This document shows, one piece after another, positions 18,456 through 26,874 of a stretch of DNA of 64,000 nucleotides. The position numbers and the translations under genes are program-made. Source of the DNA: Trebonia sp963777905 (GTDB taxonomy: Bacteria > Actinomycetota > Actinomycetes > Streptosporangiales > Streptosporangiaceae); contig CAVZSM010000019.1 of assembly GCA_963777905.1 (NCBI GenBank), forward strand, positions 186,001 to 250,000. Direction: 5' to 3'. The notes beneath the pieces were generated by a model. That model did not search any database. It was given only the letters and a program-made list of their open reading frames with translations, and was not told where the DNA came from. Within the stretch, counting starts at the first letter, position 1, and each line of letters begins with the position of its first letter.

Positions 18456-19423
18456 CACGCGGCTCCCTGCTCGGTCACTCGCTCGCCAAGCAGCGCCAGG
18501 TCACGCTCGGCGTGATGCTGGCGCAGGTAGACGGTGAGATCGGCGACCGCGCGGGAGTGCGCTTCGTCGTGGCTGAGCGGTCCGGCGCCCAGCGCCCGGC
18601 CGGTCCTGGCCAGCACATCGGTGGCGACCGCCTCGGTCAGCGTCCTGACGCGCAGCGCTCGCAGCGCGCCCCCGCCGTGCCGGTCGCCGGGGTCCGCGTC
18701 GATCTCGTGCGCAGCCTTCCTCAGCGCGTCCCGCGCCGTGCCCAGCGCGAGGTCGACGGCCCCCAGGTGCGCGAGCGCGTGCGGGCCGATGTCGCGTTTG
18801 GCCGCGGCGCTGAGCAGCGTGCGGCCGACGGCGCGTGCCCCGCCGTACCAGCAGGCCGCCACCCCGGCGCCGCCGTGGCTGAAGCCTGGCCTGTTGACGT
18901 ACCCGCCTGGCGGTCCGATCGGTACCCCGGGGATCGTGCTGAAGCCGACGTTCAGCGTGTCGCTGCCCGCCATCCCGGTGGCGGGCCAGCTGTCCTCCAG
19001 CGGCTGCAGGTTTCCTACGGCGACGGCGAAGAGCCGTGGTCCGTCGTCGGCGGCGGCCGTGACCAGAGCATTCGTGCACACCCGCGCCCCCGAGCAGTAC
19101 TGCTTGGTGCCTTGCAGAACCCACATGCCGCGGTGCCGGCTGGCGGTCACGTTAGGGCCGGGCGGGTTCGCCGCCCAGACGCCCCAGCGGCTGTCTGGAC
19201 GCGGCCGCGGCCCGCCGAGCTCGGCCAGGATCGCGATCGCGTCGGCATGCCCCTCACCGAGCCTGGCCAGCGAGAGGTCTTCCCCGGCGAGGTCGGCGAA
19301 CGCGGCCCAGCGCTCCCAGGTCGCGCCGGAACCGGGCAGCGGGAGGTCGAGCCTGCCGGACTCTACGGCCGCGGTGAACGCCCCGGCGGTCCGCTGCCAC
19401 GCCGCCGGACTACTTCCAGGCAT
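18452..19423 (-). CDS. Acyl-CoA dehydrogenase-like flavoprotein (operon lead gene)
   Basis: 323 aa, shorter than the usual 380. The middle beta domain is recognisable (LQGTKQYCSGARVCTNALVTA, GMAGSDTLNVGFSTIPG), as is the C-terminal helical domain (GAVDLALGTARDAL, VRTLTEAVATDVLARTGRALGAGPLSHDEAHSRAVADLTVYLRQHHAERDLALLG). The usual N-terminal helices are reduced. The ATG follows a GGGGGGA site. It may oxidise an acyl chain or a non-CoA substrate. Its strict coupling to deacetylase, methyltransferase and glycosyltransferase genes suggests tailoring of a glycolipid-like product. Confidence 0.75.
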   Translation of the reverse strand: MPGSSPAAWQRTAGAFTAAVESGRLDLPLPGSGATWERWAAFADLAGEDLSLARLGEGHADAIAILAELGGPRPRPDSRWGVWAANPPGPNVTASRHRGMWVLQGTKQYCSGARVCTNALVTAAADDGPRLFAVAVGNLQPLEDSWPATGMAGSDTLNVGFSTIPGVPIGPPGGYVNRPGFSHGGAGVAACWYGGARAVGRTLLSAAAKRDIGPHALAHLGAVDLALGTARDALRKAAHEIDADPGDRHGGGALRALRVRTLTEAVATDVLARTGRALGAGPLSHDEAHSRAVADLTVYLRQHHAERDLALLGERVTEQGAAW

Positions 19424-19489
19424 GTAGATATCCCCCCGCCGAATTCGTAATCAGGCGTGAGCGGCTACCCGCGCCGGCGTCGTTCACAC

Positions 19490-20578
19490 CTACCGGATGG
19501 TCGCGGCCGCGGCGCTGTCGATCATCTCGGACATGCTGCCGTCGCCGCCGTAGGCGCTGCGCTGGAAGGCGGCCCCGTTCCCGCGGGCCAGCACTTCGGC
19601 CAGCAGGTCGCTGACGGCGGCCGTGTCGCCCGCCTCGTCGAGCGCGTCCCTGACGTGGTCGAGCAGCGCCTTGGCGACCGTCGCCGCCTGCTCTGGCTGG
19701 CCGGAGCGGGGATCGAGCAGGGCGTCGTCCAGCCCGGAGCGGCTGGCCCGCCACGCGGCGAGCCGCAGCATCTCGGTGCGCTGCCCCGGCACGTCGGCGC
19801 CGGCCTGCCAGCTGCGCGCCTCGGTGTCCACGAGCGCCCGGCACAGCGCGGCGATCAGCACCGCGTCATCGGCGTGCAGGCACACGTCGGCGATGCGTAC
19901 CTCCAGCGTCGGATAGTGCTCGGACAGCCTCGCGTCGAAGTACACCATGCCGCTGTCGAGCAACGTGCCGGTGCCGACCATCTGCCGCACCGTCTGCCGG
20001 TAGGCCTCGACGGTCACGAACGCCTCCGTCGGTCCCGCGGTCGGCCAGCGCCCCCACGCCTGGTACCGGAAGCTGGCGTACGAGGTGTCACGTCCCTGCC
20101 AGAACGGCGAGTTCGCGCTGAGCGCGAGCAAGACCGCCAGCCATGGCCTGATCCTGTCGAGCACCGCCACGGCCTCGTCGGCCGAGGAAATCCCGACGTG
20201 CACGTGGCAGCCGCAGGTGAGCTGCTCCTGGGCGGTAATCCCGAACGCGCGGGCCATCCGCAGGTACCGCCCTTCCTGCACCAGCTGCGGCAGCACCGGG
20301 GCCGGAGACGTCCCCAGCGCCGCTACCCGCGCTCCTGCGCTGGCCGCCGCCTCGGCGGCCAGCGACCGGCACCGCCGCACCTCGCGGGCGAGCTCGCCGA
20401 GATCGCGGCACACCGTGGTGTTGGTCTCCAGCTGCTGCCGCTGCAGCTCGGCGGCGAGCTCCGTCTCCGCCGGCTGGCCCGCGGCGCGCAGCGCCGTTTC
20501 GGCCACCGCGAGGGGCTGGCCGGTGCCGGGCTCGACCAGCAGCAGTTCTTCTTCCACACCCACGGTGCGCATCGTCAT
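19490..20578 (-). CDS. Carboxylate-amine ligase, GCS2/YbdK family
   Basis: 362 aa. TVGVEEELLLVEPGTGQP opens the glutamine-synthetase-like fold with its metal-binding glutamates. ELQRQQLETNT, CGCHVHVGI and PTLEVRIADVCLHADDAVLIAALCRAL are conserved GCS2 blocks. The family includes gamma-glutamylcysteine ligases (EgtA in ergothioneine synthesis), but YbdK-type members have weak or unknown activity. The ATG at 20578 was chosen because similarity begins there. It lies 67 bp upstream of the four-gene operon and 44 bp downstream of the DUF72 gene, so all may be cotranscribed. Confidence 0.8.
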   Translation of the reverse strand: MTMRTVGVEEELLLVEPGTGQPLAVAETALRAAGQPAETELAAELQRQQLETNTTVCRDLGELAREVRRCRSLAAEAAASAGARVAALGTSPAPVLPQLVQEGRYLRMARAFGITAQEQLTCGCHVHVGISSADEAVAVLDRIRPWLAVLLALSANSPFWQGRDTSYASFRYQAWGRWPTAGPTEAFVTVEAYRQTVRQMVGTGTLLDSGMVYFDARLSEHYPTLEVRIADVCLHADDAVLIAALCRALVDTEARSWQAGADVPGQRTEMLRLAAWRASRSGLDDALLDPRSGQPEQAATVAKALLDHVRDALDEAGDTAAVSDLLAEVLARGNGAAFQRSAYGGDGSMSEMIDSAAAATIR

Positions 20579-20621
20579 TGCCCGGGCATGCCCGCCAGCC
20601 GCCGCCTCAATCGAAGCCGGC

Positions 20622-21473
20622 TCAGAACAGCGTCGGCGGTCCGGCGGGGACCGGCTCTGGCAGCGGCTCGATCTCGGGCATCCTCGCGCGCACGTCGTCG
20701 TGGAAGCGACGCGCCAGCTCCAGCGCCTCGACGTTATCCGGCGTGTGGATGAATACGGTCGGGGACCGCCCCTCGCGCAGCCAGCCGGCGACCACGTCGG
20801 CCCAGTCCTGCCAGCCCGCCGCCGTACGCGCCGGGTCGTCGCGGCCGATGTAGCGGACGATGGGATGGGACGTGAGCGCCCGTGTCCGCCGGGGCACGCG
20901 CGGCTTGTTCCGCCACGCCTCCCGCTCGATGTCACTCACCGGCGGGCTCCCGAACAAGACGGTGGTGTCGAACGGCACCCACTCGGCGCCGACGGCGCCG
21001 AGCACGCTCTCGAGCTGCTGTTCCCAGCGCGGGTCGGCGAAGAACGCGCGGTGCCGCACCTCGACCGCGTACCGGTGCTCGCGCGGCAGACGGCGCAGGA
21101 AGCCGCTGAGCGCGCCCAGGTCGGCCGGGCTGAACGACGGCGGCAGCTGTATCCAGAGGGCATGGGCACGCGGCCCGAGGGGCTCGATCGCGGCCAGGAA
21201 GGAGCGCAGCGGGTCGGCGACGTCGGCGAGGCGGCGCTCATGGGTGATCGCCTTCGGCAGCTTGAGAACCAGCCGGAAGTCCGGCTCGGTCTGCGCGGCC
21301 CACGACCGGACCGTGTCGAGGGCAGGCGTCGCGTAGAAAGTCGTATTGCCCTCGACGGCGTTGCACCAGGTCGCGTAGGCGTGCAGGCTCTCGCGCGATG
21401 CCAGCGGCTGCGGCAGGTAACGGCCCTGCCAGGCTGCGTAGCTCCACATCGCGCATCCGACGTGGAGTTTCAT
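20622..21473 (-). CDS. DUF72 domain protein
   Basis: 283 aa, full length for DUF72 (YecE-like), a TIM-barrel family of unknown function. It starts MKLHVGCAMWSYAAWQGRYLP and continues with NTTFYATP, FRLVLKLPKAITHERRL, LWIQLPPSF, YAVEVRHRAFF and VRYIGRD, all typical blocks. It is the first gene of a minus-strand series running to 16421. Structure and conservation suggest an enzyme, but the sequence gives no substrate. Confidence 0.85.
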   Translation of the reverse strand: MKLHVGCAMWSYAAWQGRYLPQPLASRESLHAYATWCNAVEGNTTFYATPALDTVRSWAAQTEPDFRLVLKLPKAITHERRLADVADPLRSFLAAIEPLGPRAHALWIQLPPSFSPADLGALSGFLRRLPREHRYAVEVRHRAFFADPRWEQQLESVLGAVGAEWVPFDTTVLFGSPPVSDIEREAWRNKPRVPRRTRALTSHPIVRYIGRDDPARTAAGWQDWADVVAGWLREGRSPTVFIHTPDNVEALELARRFHDDVRARMPEIEPLPEPVPAGPPTLF

Positions 21474-21514
21474 GGCCCGAGAATATGCGCCCTCACTAGC
21501 CGCCGGGGCTCGGG

Positions 21515-21772
21515 CTACAGGCTCAGCAGTCTCGCCTTCTGCGCGGCGAACTCTTCTTCGGTCAGGATTCCCTGGTCCCTCAGCGCAGCGAACTTCTGCA
21601 GCTCTTCGGCCACATCCACCGGCGCCGGAGGAGGCTGGTGCACTGCCTGATCGGCTGCCTGCTGCCGGTAGCGGGCATCCTGGCGCCGGGCGACATGACC
21701 GCTCACGGCCGTGGCCGTTCCGGCGATCACAGCCGTGCGGGCCATGGTGCGGCCGAGTCCCCGTCGACGCAT
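21515..21772 (-). CDS. Small SHOCT-domain protein
   Basis: 85 aa. A short basic N-terminus (MRRRGLGRTMARTAVIAGTATAVSG) with a weak hydrophobic stretch is followed by an Arg/Gln-rich linker. A C-terminal SHOCT motif follows at about residues 53-83, DVAEELQKFAALRDQGILTE and its EEFAAQKARLL continuation. SHOCT segments occur at protein ends and are thought to mediate oligomerisation. The ATG is preceded by GAGGAG. It lies close behind the DUF6325 gene, a pairing compatible with a stress or envelope role. Confidence 0.8.
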   Translation of the reverse strand: MRRRGLGRTMARTAVIAGTATAVSGHVARRQDARYRQQAADQAVHQPPPAPVDVAEELQKFAALRDQGILTEEEFAAQKARLLSL

Positions 21773-21800
21773 GATCTGTGCTCCTCTGCTGGCTCGCTGT

Positions 21801-22223
21801 TCAGTCTTCGGAGGGGAGGGCGGCGAGGGCGGCATCGACAAGCTCGCGGGGCACCCGGGCGCCCTCAAGGACGCTGCCGCCGGCGGTGCGCAGTGCCTGG
21901 GCGAATTCGGCGGCCCAGAGGTCTTCCCAGAGAACTATCACTGCGCACGAGTCGGGGTCGAGGCCGGCTGCGGTGTAGGAGATGTCCTCCTCGCTGATCA
22001 CGCCGCCCGCTTCGCCCTGGAGTCCGGCGAACCCCTTTACCTCCTCGAGCTCATCGAATTCGAACGTCGTGACGCTGCCTTCAGCGTCCTTCTTCACGAA
22101 GACGAGGTCGATGATGTGGATCAAGTTGTTCTCTACAAGGCGCTCGATCGCCGGGGCGAACTCGTCGTGAATCTGGGTGCCCCGGAATCCCAAGATCAGG
22201 TACTCGACAGGTCCGATCTCCAT
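21801..22223 (-). CDS. DUF6325 / DUF1269-like stress-type protein
   Basis: 140-aa acidic protein. It begins MEIGPVEYLILGF, has IIDLVFVKKDAEGSVTTFEFDEL and SCAVIVLWEDLWAAEFAQALR, and ends RVPRELVDAALAAL. This matches small actinobacterial proteins annotated as DUF6325/DUF1269, often linked with SHOCT proteins as here. No enzyme signature is visible. AAGGAG lies before the ATG. Confidence 0.75.
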   Translation of the reverse strand: MEIGPVEYLILGFRGTQIHDEFAPAIERLVENNLIHIIDLVFVKKDAEGSVTTFEFDELEEVKGFAGLQGEAGGVISEEDISYTAAGLDPDSCAVIVLWEDLWAAEFAQALRTAGGSVLEGARVPRELVDAALAALPSED

Positions 22224-22261
22224 CGGTTCTCCTTCTTTCCCGGCATGGCCTGGGACATCAT

Positions 22262-23305
22262 TCAGTACTCTACCGAGGGCTCAGCGGACCGGGAAGGGCG
22301 CTGTTGGCTGGACGCAAACAGGCTTAGTCCGAGCGTCCTGGACAGGTGTCGTGCCGCCAGCTGACCCCGGACGCTGTTTCCGGCCCGGTCCAGGGGCGGG
22401 GAGAACGTCCCCAGGCCGCCCTTGCCGGGCGAGACGGCCACGATCCCGCCGCCGATCCCGCTCTTCCCCGGCACCCCGACGTCGAAAAGCCAGTCGCCAG
22501 AGGTCTGGTACATCCCGGCGGTGGCCATGACCGCGAGCGCATGCTGGCTGACGGCCGGGGTGACCACCCGCCGCCCGGTCACCGGATTGACCCCCCCGTC
22601 GGCCAGGGTGGCGCTCATCACCGCGAGGTCTTCTGCGCTGGTCAGCAGGCAGCTCTGCCGGGTGTACAGGTCGACGGCCTCGCCCGGATCACAGTAGATC
22701 CGGCCCCGGCTGGCCAGGTAGTTCGCGATGGCGCGATTGCGCTGGTTGGCTGCCGCGGCGGAGGCGTAGACCTCCTCGCTCAGCGCCAGGTCACGGCCGG
22801 CGAATCGAGACAGCCCCTCGGCGATGAACAGCCATTTCGCCGCGCTGCCGTCGCCAGGCACCAGGCTTACCGCGGCGATGGCCCCCGCGTTCACCATCGG
22901 ATTCGATCGCCCGTCCGGGCTGCGCTCGACCGCGGCTATGGAGTCGAACGCCAGCCCTGTCGCATTCACCCCGAGTGCCTGCCTGACCTGTTCGTCCCCG
23001 AGCACGTCGCACACCAGGGCGAAGGTAAACGGCTTGGCCACGCTCATGACCGTGAACTCGTGCCCGGTGTCCCCGGCTCGGTAGATGCTGCCGTTGACGC
23101 CAGCCACGCAAATGCCGAAAAGGTCTCCGGGGACACCGGCCAGCGCCGGGTACGTCTGAGAATTCTCCCCGCTGGTCTCCTGGCGGTATTTCTCATATGC
23201 CTCGTCGATGGCGGCCTGAACCTGCCGGGGTGACGGCAGGTGACCGGTCGACACGTACCGGCCGTTCCTCTCCGTGGCCCTGCCTGTCATGTCCCTGCTT
23301 GTCAT
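22262..23305 (-). CDS. glsA: Glutaminase
   Basis: 347 aa. Serine-dependent beta-lactamase-fold glutaminase converting glutamine to glutamate and ammonia. The SxxK pair lies in FTVMSVAKPFTFALV. Further conserved blocks are NPMVNAGAIA, RNRAIANYLASRGRI, DLYTRQSCLL, LADGGVNPVTG, MYQTSGDWLFDVGVPGKSGIGGG and GLGTFSPPLD. Two ATG starts 15 bp apart are created by a perfect tandem duplication, and either could be used. The C-terminal Ser/Arg-rich tail is not conserved. Confidence 0.92.
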   Translation of the reverse strand: MTSRDMTGRATERNGRYVSTGHLPSPRQVQAAIDEAYEKYRQETSGENSQTYPALAGVPGDLFGICVAGVNGSIYRAGDTGHEFTVMSVAKPFTFALVCDVLGDEQVRQALGVNATGLAFDSIAAVERSPDGRSNPMVNAGAIAAVSLVPGDGSAAKWLFIAEGLSRFAGRDLALSEEVYASAAAANQRNRAIANYLASRGRIYCDPGEAVDLYTRQSCLLTSAEDLAVMSATLADGGVNPVTGRRVVTPAVSQHALAVMATAGMYQTSGDWLFDVGVPGKSGIGGGIVAVSPGKGGLGTFSPPLDRAGNSVRGQLAARHLSRTLGLSLFASSQQRPSRSAEPSVEY

Positions 23306-23314
23306 GTCCCTGCT
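23285..23314. repeat. 15-bp perfect tandem duplication over the glutaminase start
   Basis: TGTCATGTCCCTGCT occurs at 23285-23299 and again at 23300-23314, immediately adjoining. It duplicates the ATG and its upstream bases in frame, giving the repeated MTSRD/MTGRA-type N-terminus. Confidence 0.9.
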
Positions 23315-23365
23315 TCCGTATCTTCGCCAACCCTCGATGGGTGACCTTTGCGGCGGCCAGCGCGA

Positions 23366-24814
23366 TCAGGGGATCCCGCCGGCGTGACGGCGGAACAGAT
23401 GGTGGGGCTGCGGGTCGCGGGGATGCGGCGGCCCTGCCGGGACGACCCGGGTGGCCAGCAGGCCGGCCAGCGCGAAGCCGGCCGTTACCAGCATCGCCAC
23501 CGCCGTCCGGTGGCTGTCGCTGCCGTGGACGGCGACCAGTGTCGCGGACACGATGGCGACGCCGAGCGCCGAGCCGCACTGCCGGGTGGCGGTGAGCAGC
23601 GCGCTGGCGGTCCCCTCGGACCGGGCGGCGACCGGCCCGCGGGTGCCGGCCAGGGTGGAGGCGACCTGGCTGAGCCGGGCGGCGACGCCGAGCGCGAACT
23701 GGGCCGCCAGCAGCCCGGCCAGCGTGCCGCCAAGCACTGCGGCGGCCGCGCCGGCCAGGGCCAGCAGCGCGATGGACAGCGCGATGGCGAGTGCGCGGCG
23801 CGGCCCGAGTGCGGGCACCAGGCGTCCGGCCGGCCCGGCAAGCGCGAACGCCCCGGCCGCCTGCGGAATGAAGCACAGGCCGGTGAGCACCGGGCTGAGC
23901 CCGCGTCCCTCCTGCAGGTACAGGGTCGTCAGCAGGACCTGGGCGGCGCTGAAGGCGCCGACCGCGATCAGCGTGAGGTTGGCGCCGGCGATGCCGCGGT
24001 CCTTCAGCAGCGCCAGGTCGAGCAGCGGCGCCGGGGCCCTGCGCTCTCTGACGACGAACGCGGCTAGCAGCGCAATCGCGGCCGCGCCCAGCAGCGCCGG
24101 CTGGACGGCCTGCAGCGTGTCGCCGGCCCGGGCCACGGCCAGCACGAGCAGGGCGACCCCGGCCGTCGCGGTCACCGCGCCCGGCAGGTCCAGCTGCCCC
24201 CGCACCGCGGGCGGATCCGGAGGCAGCAGCCGGAATGAGGCGGCCAGCAGCGCGATGCCGATCGGGACGTTGACGAAGAAGACCAGCCGCCAGGTGACCT
24301 CGACGAGCAGCCCGCCGAGCACCGCGCCCGACGCGAAGCCCGCCGAGACGACCGCGCCATAGGTGCCCAGCGCGCGGCTGCGTTCCTGCTCCCCTGGATA
24401 GCTGGTGATCAGCAGCGAGAGTCCCGCGGGCGCCAGCATGGCCGCGCCGATCCCCTGCACCACCCGGGATGCGATCAGCAGCCCAGGCTCGACGGCCAGC
24501 CCACCGGAAATGCTCGCGACGACGAACACGACGAGGCCGATCCGGTACAGCCTGGCCCGCCCGTAGGAGTCGGCCAGCCGCCCGCCCAGCAGCAGGAACC
24601 CGCCGAACGTGACCGCGTAGGCGCTGATCAGCCACTGCAGTGTCGTGGTGGCTACGTGCAGCTCGTCCTGGATGGACGGCAATGCGACGTTGACGATGGT
24701 GAAGTCAAGTACGACCATGAACTGCGCCATCGCCAGCGACAGCAGCAACGGCAGCCCCGCACCCGGGGCGTCGTGCCCGGCGGACGGCTCAGCGGGTCCC
24801 GCGGGAGTCACCAC
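23366..24814 (-). CDS. MFS transporter, DHA2 (14-TMS) drug-efflux type
   Basis: 482 aa with about 14 hydrophobic segments. Segment 1 contains the DHA2 motif LDFTIVNVALPSI. The loop 2-3 motif is LGGRLADSYGRARLY, and motif C in segment 5 is seen in GAVVSAGFASGAVLGGLL. A later half begins around residue 250 (PAPLLDLALLKDRGI). Such proteins exchange protons for drugs or metabolites. The C-terminal tail is His/Pro-rich. It starts at a GTG 15 bp downstream of the PucR-type regulator gene, which may therefore influence it. Confidence 0.85.
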   Translation of the reverse strand: MVTPAGPAEPSAGHDAPGAGLPLLLSLAMAQFMVVLDFTIVNVALPSIQDELHVATTTLQWLISAYAVTFGGFLLLGGRLADSYGRARLYRIGLVVFVVASISGGLAVEPGLLIASRVVQGIGAAMLAPAGLSLLITSYPGEQERSRALGTYGAVVSAGFASGAVLGGLLVEVTWRLVFFVNVPIGIALLAASFRLLPPDPPAVRGQLDLPGAVTATAGVALLVLAVARAGDTLQAVQPALLGAAAIALLAAFVVRERRAPAPLLDLALLKDRGIAGANLTLIAVGAFSAAQVLLTTLYLQEGRGLSPVLTGLCFIPQAAGAFALAGPAGRLVPALGPRRALAIALSIALLALAGAAAAVLGGTLAGLLAAQFALGVAARLSQVASTLAGTRGPVAARSEGTASALLTATRQCGSALGVAIVSATLVAVHGSDSHRTAVAMLVTAGFALAGLLATRVVPAGPPHPRDPQPHHLFRRHAGGIP

Positions 24815-24829
24815 CTTACGTTCTGAAGA

Positions 24830-26032
24830 CTAGGAATGCGGCAGTTCGCGCCAGGCGCGGACGGCGGTGACGAGCTCCGCCACATCACCAGGGTGGGCGA
24901 GGACCCGGCCGGTGCCGGCCTCGATGCGGCGCAGCCGGTAGCGGACGGTGTTGGGATGGCAGTAGAGCTCCGCGCCGGCGACGCTGGCGGAGCCGCTCGC
25001 CCGTACCCAGGCCTCGAACGTGCCGAGCAGCAGGTCAAGCTCGTCCTCGGGCAGCTCGAGCAGACCGCCGAGTACCGCGCGCGCCGTCTCGAGGGCAGCG
25101 TGCGGCGCGGCCGCCACCAGGATGTCGATCGGGCTGTCGCGGAACTGCGCGACCCCGGTGTCCCCGGAGTTGCTGCCCAGCGCCAGCCGGGCGAGCTGCA
25201 GCGCCCAGCCCGCCTGGTGCAGCTCGCCGAAGACCGGGCTGGCGCCGATCCGGTGCGTCGCGTGCTTGTCCAGCACAGTGAGGACGGTCCCGTTCCGCGA
25301 CCGGTCGGGCAGCGAAAGCACGCCGAGCGACACCTCGGCGTCGAGCCGCCACACCGACCGGACATCGATTACCGCGAGGGCCGATTCCGCGCGCGGGATC
25401 GGGTCGTGGCCAGGCTGCGTCTCCGCCGCGATCACGAGGAAGGCGCCGTCGAGCGGCAGCCGCAGGGCGTTGGCGACCTCCCACAGGGTGCCCTTCGCCG
25501 CGGCGCCGGCGAGGATCACCTCCACCAGGGCCGCCCGCTCGCGCTCCTGCGTGCGCAGGATCTCCCTGGCCTCGTCGCGGTACGCGGCGAGCGCGGCGTC
25601 GCTGTAGGTGTTCTGCGCGGCGAAGACCGCCCCCGCGAGCTCGATGACGTCGTCGGCGGGCACGCCCGGCAGCCCGCGCGCGGCGGTGACCAGCGCCGAC
25701 CACAGCTCGGCGACGCCGACCCGGTAGGCGGTGAGCATCTCCGCGAGCGGCACGCCCTGGGCCGCCCGGGTCCGGCCGGTGACGTCGGGCGCGCTGAGGT
25801 TGGCCCGCGCCCTCCCCGTCAGGCTGTCGAGGATGTAGTCCACGTTGGCGCGCACCGACGCGCGCAGGTCGGCGGGCGCGACGACATTCTCGGCCGCGTA
25901 GCACGGGATCTCCGTGCGGATGCGGTGCGCGACCCGCTCCACCAGGTCAGGCAGGCTGGTCCTGGCGGCGGCGACGATGCTCGCCGCCGCCTCGTGGTGA
26001 CTCATCGACGTTGACGCGGTCATGTCATTCAT
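24830..26032 (-). CDS. PucR/CdaR-family transcriptional regulator
   Basis: 400 aa. The N-terminal half is an RsbR-like helical sensor region (ERVAHRIRTEIPCYA, GVPLAEMLTAYRVGVAELWSAL). A GGDEF-like CdaR middle follows (LRLPLDGAFLVIAAE, RSVWRLDAEVSLGVLSL). The C-terminus is the PucR helix-turn-helix, LEAWVRA-type, with AGAELYCHPNTVRYRLRRIE. It overlaps the depolymerase-like gene by 4 bp and so belongs to the polyhydroxyalkanoate operon, as its likely local regulator. Confidence 0.85.
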   Translation of the reverse strand: MNDMTASTSMSHHEAAASIVAAARTSLPDLVERVAHRIRTEIPCYAAENVVAPADLRASVRANVDYILDSLTGRARANLSAPDVTGRTRAAQGVPLAEMLTAYRVGVAELWSALVTAARGLPGVPADDVIELAGAVFAAQNTYSDAALAAYRDEAREILRTQERERAALVEVILAGAAAKGTLWEVANALRLPLDGAFLVIAAETQPGHDPIPRAESALAVIDVRSVWRLDAEVSLGVLSLPDRSRNGTVLTVLDKHATHRIGASPVFGELHQAGWALQLARLALGSNSGDTGVAQFRDSPIDILVAAAPHAALETARAVLGGLLELPEDELDLLLGTFEAWVRASGSASVAGAELYCHPNTVRYRLRRIEAGTGRVLAHPGDVAELVTAVRAWRELPHS

Positions 26033-26874
26033 TGCACCGCGCGCCCCGCGCCCTGTTCAACGGGGAGCAGGAAATCGCTGACCACGGGGGCGAGCTCGGC
26101 GGCCCTGGTGAGCAGGCCGAGGTGACCGTCCGGATAGACGTGCAGCCGGGCGTCGGGCAGCAGCGCGGCCATCAGCCTGCCGTTGGCCAGCGGGATGATC
26201 GGGTCATCGTCGCCCGCCAGGATCAGCGTCGGCTGCCTGATGAGTCGCAGCACCGGGAGGCTGGTCCAGCCGGCGGACGCCGTGAGCTGGTAGAGGTAAC
26301 CGCGCCGGGATACCGGTCTCGGCAGAGCGAGCGTGATCGGCTCGGCCAGCTCGGGATGGTCACGGAGGGCGCCGCCGTAGATGGCCCCCGCGATCCGTGC
26401 GGCGTGCGCGGGGTCCCGGTGCCTGCGCGGGGATGACAGGTGCCGCAGCACCCTGGGGCTGGCCGGGATCATGAGGCTCCCGGTCGAGGTGGCGGCCAGC
26501 ACGAGACGCCGGCACCGCCGCGGGTACTGCAGCGCGAGCTGCTGGGCGAGCCCGCCGCCCCAGGAGATCCCGAAGGTGTCGAAGCGGTCGTAGCCGAGCT
26601 CGCCGAGCATCCGGGCGGCGAGCCTGGCGAGGCACTGAACGGTATAGGGCAGCCGCGGCACCGGCGAGCCCCCCACTCCGGGCACGTCGAACCGCACCAC
26701 CTCGATCGCGGGATCCAGGACGCTGGTGAACGGCTCGAGCGCCTCGAGAGGGGTGCCGATGCCGTTGCACACGAGCAGCGGCGGGCCGCCGCCGGTGCCG
26801 GGGCGGATCGCGGCGCGCAGCCGGCGGTCGCCGACGCGCACCATGGAGACCCGGTCCGCTTGCCGCCCCCTCAT
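26029..26874 (-). CDS. phaZ: Alpha/beta hydrolase, PHA depolymerase-like
   Basis: 281 aa. The catalytic serine is in FGISWGGGLAQQLAL (about residue 110), the aspartate in LAGDDDPIIPL and the histidine in YPDGHLGLL. The N-terminal LLVCNGIGTPLEALEPF and VVRFDVPGVGGS match intracellular medium-chain-length PHA depolymerases. Its ATG overlaps the PHA synthase stop by 4 bp, and its own stop overlaps the regulator start. Synthase and depolymerase in one coupled unit fits storage-granule turnover. The gene symbol is by similarity and context. Confidence 0.8.
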   Translation of the reverse strand: MRGRQADRVSMVRVGDRRLRAAIRPGTGGGPPLLVCNGIGTPLEALEPFTSVLDPAIEVVRFDVPGVGGSPVPRLPYTVQCLARLAARMLGELGYDRFDTFGISWGGGLAQQLALQYPRRCRRLVLAATSTGSLMIPASPRVLRHLSSPRRHRDPAHAARIAGAIYGGALRDHPELAEPITLALPRPVSRRGYLYQLTASAGWTSLPVLRLIRQPTLILAGDDDPIIPLANGRLMAALLPDARLHVYPDGHLGLLTRAAELAPVVSDFLLPVEQGAGRAVQ

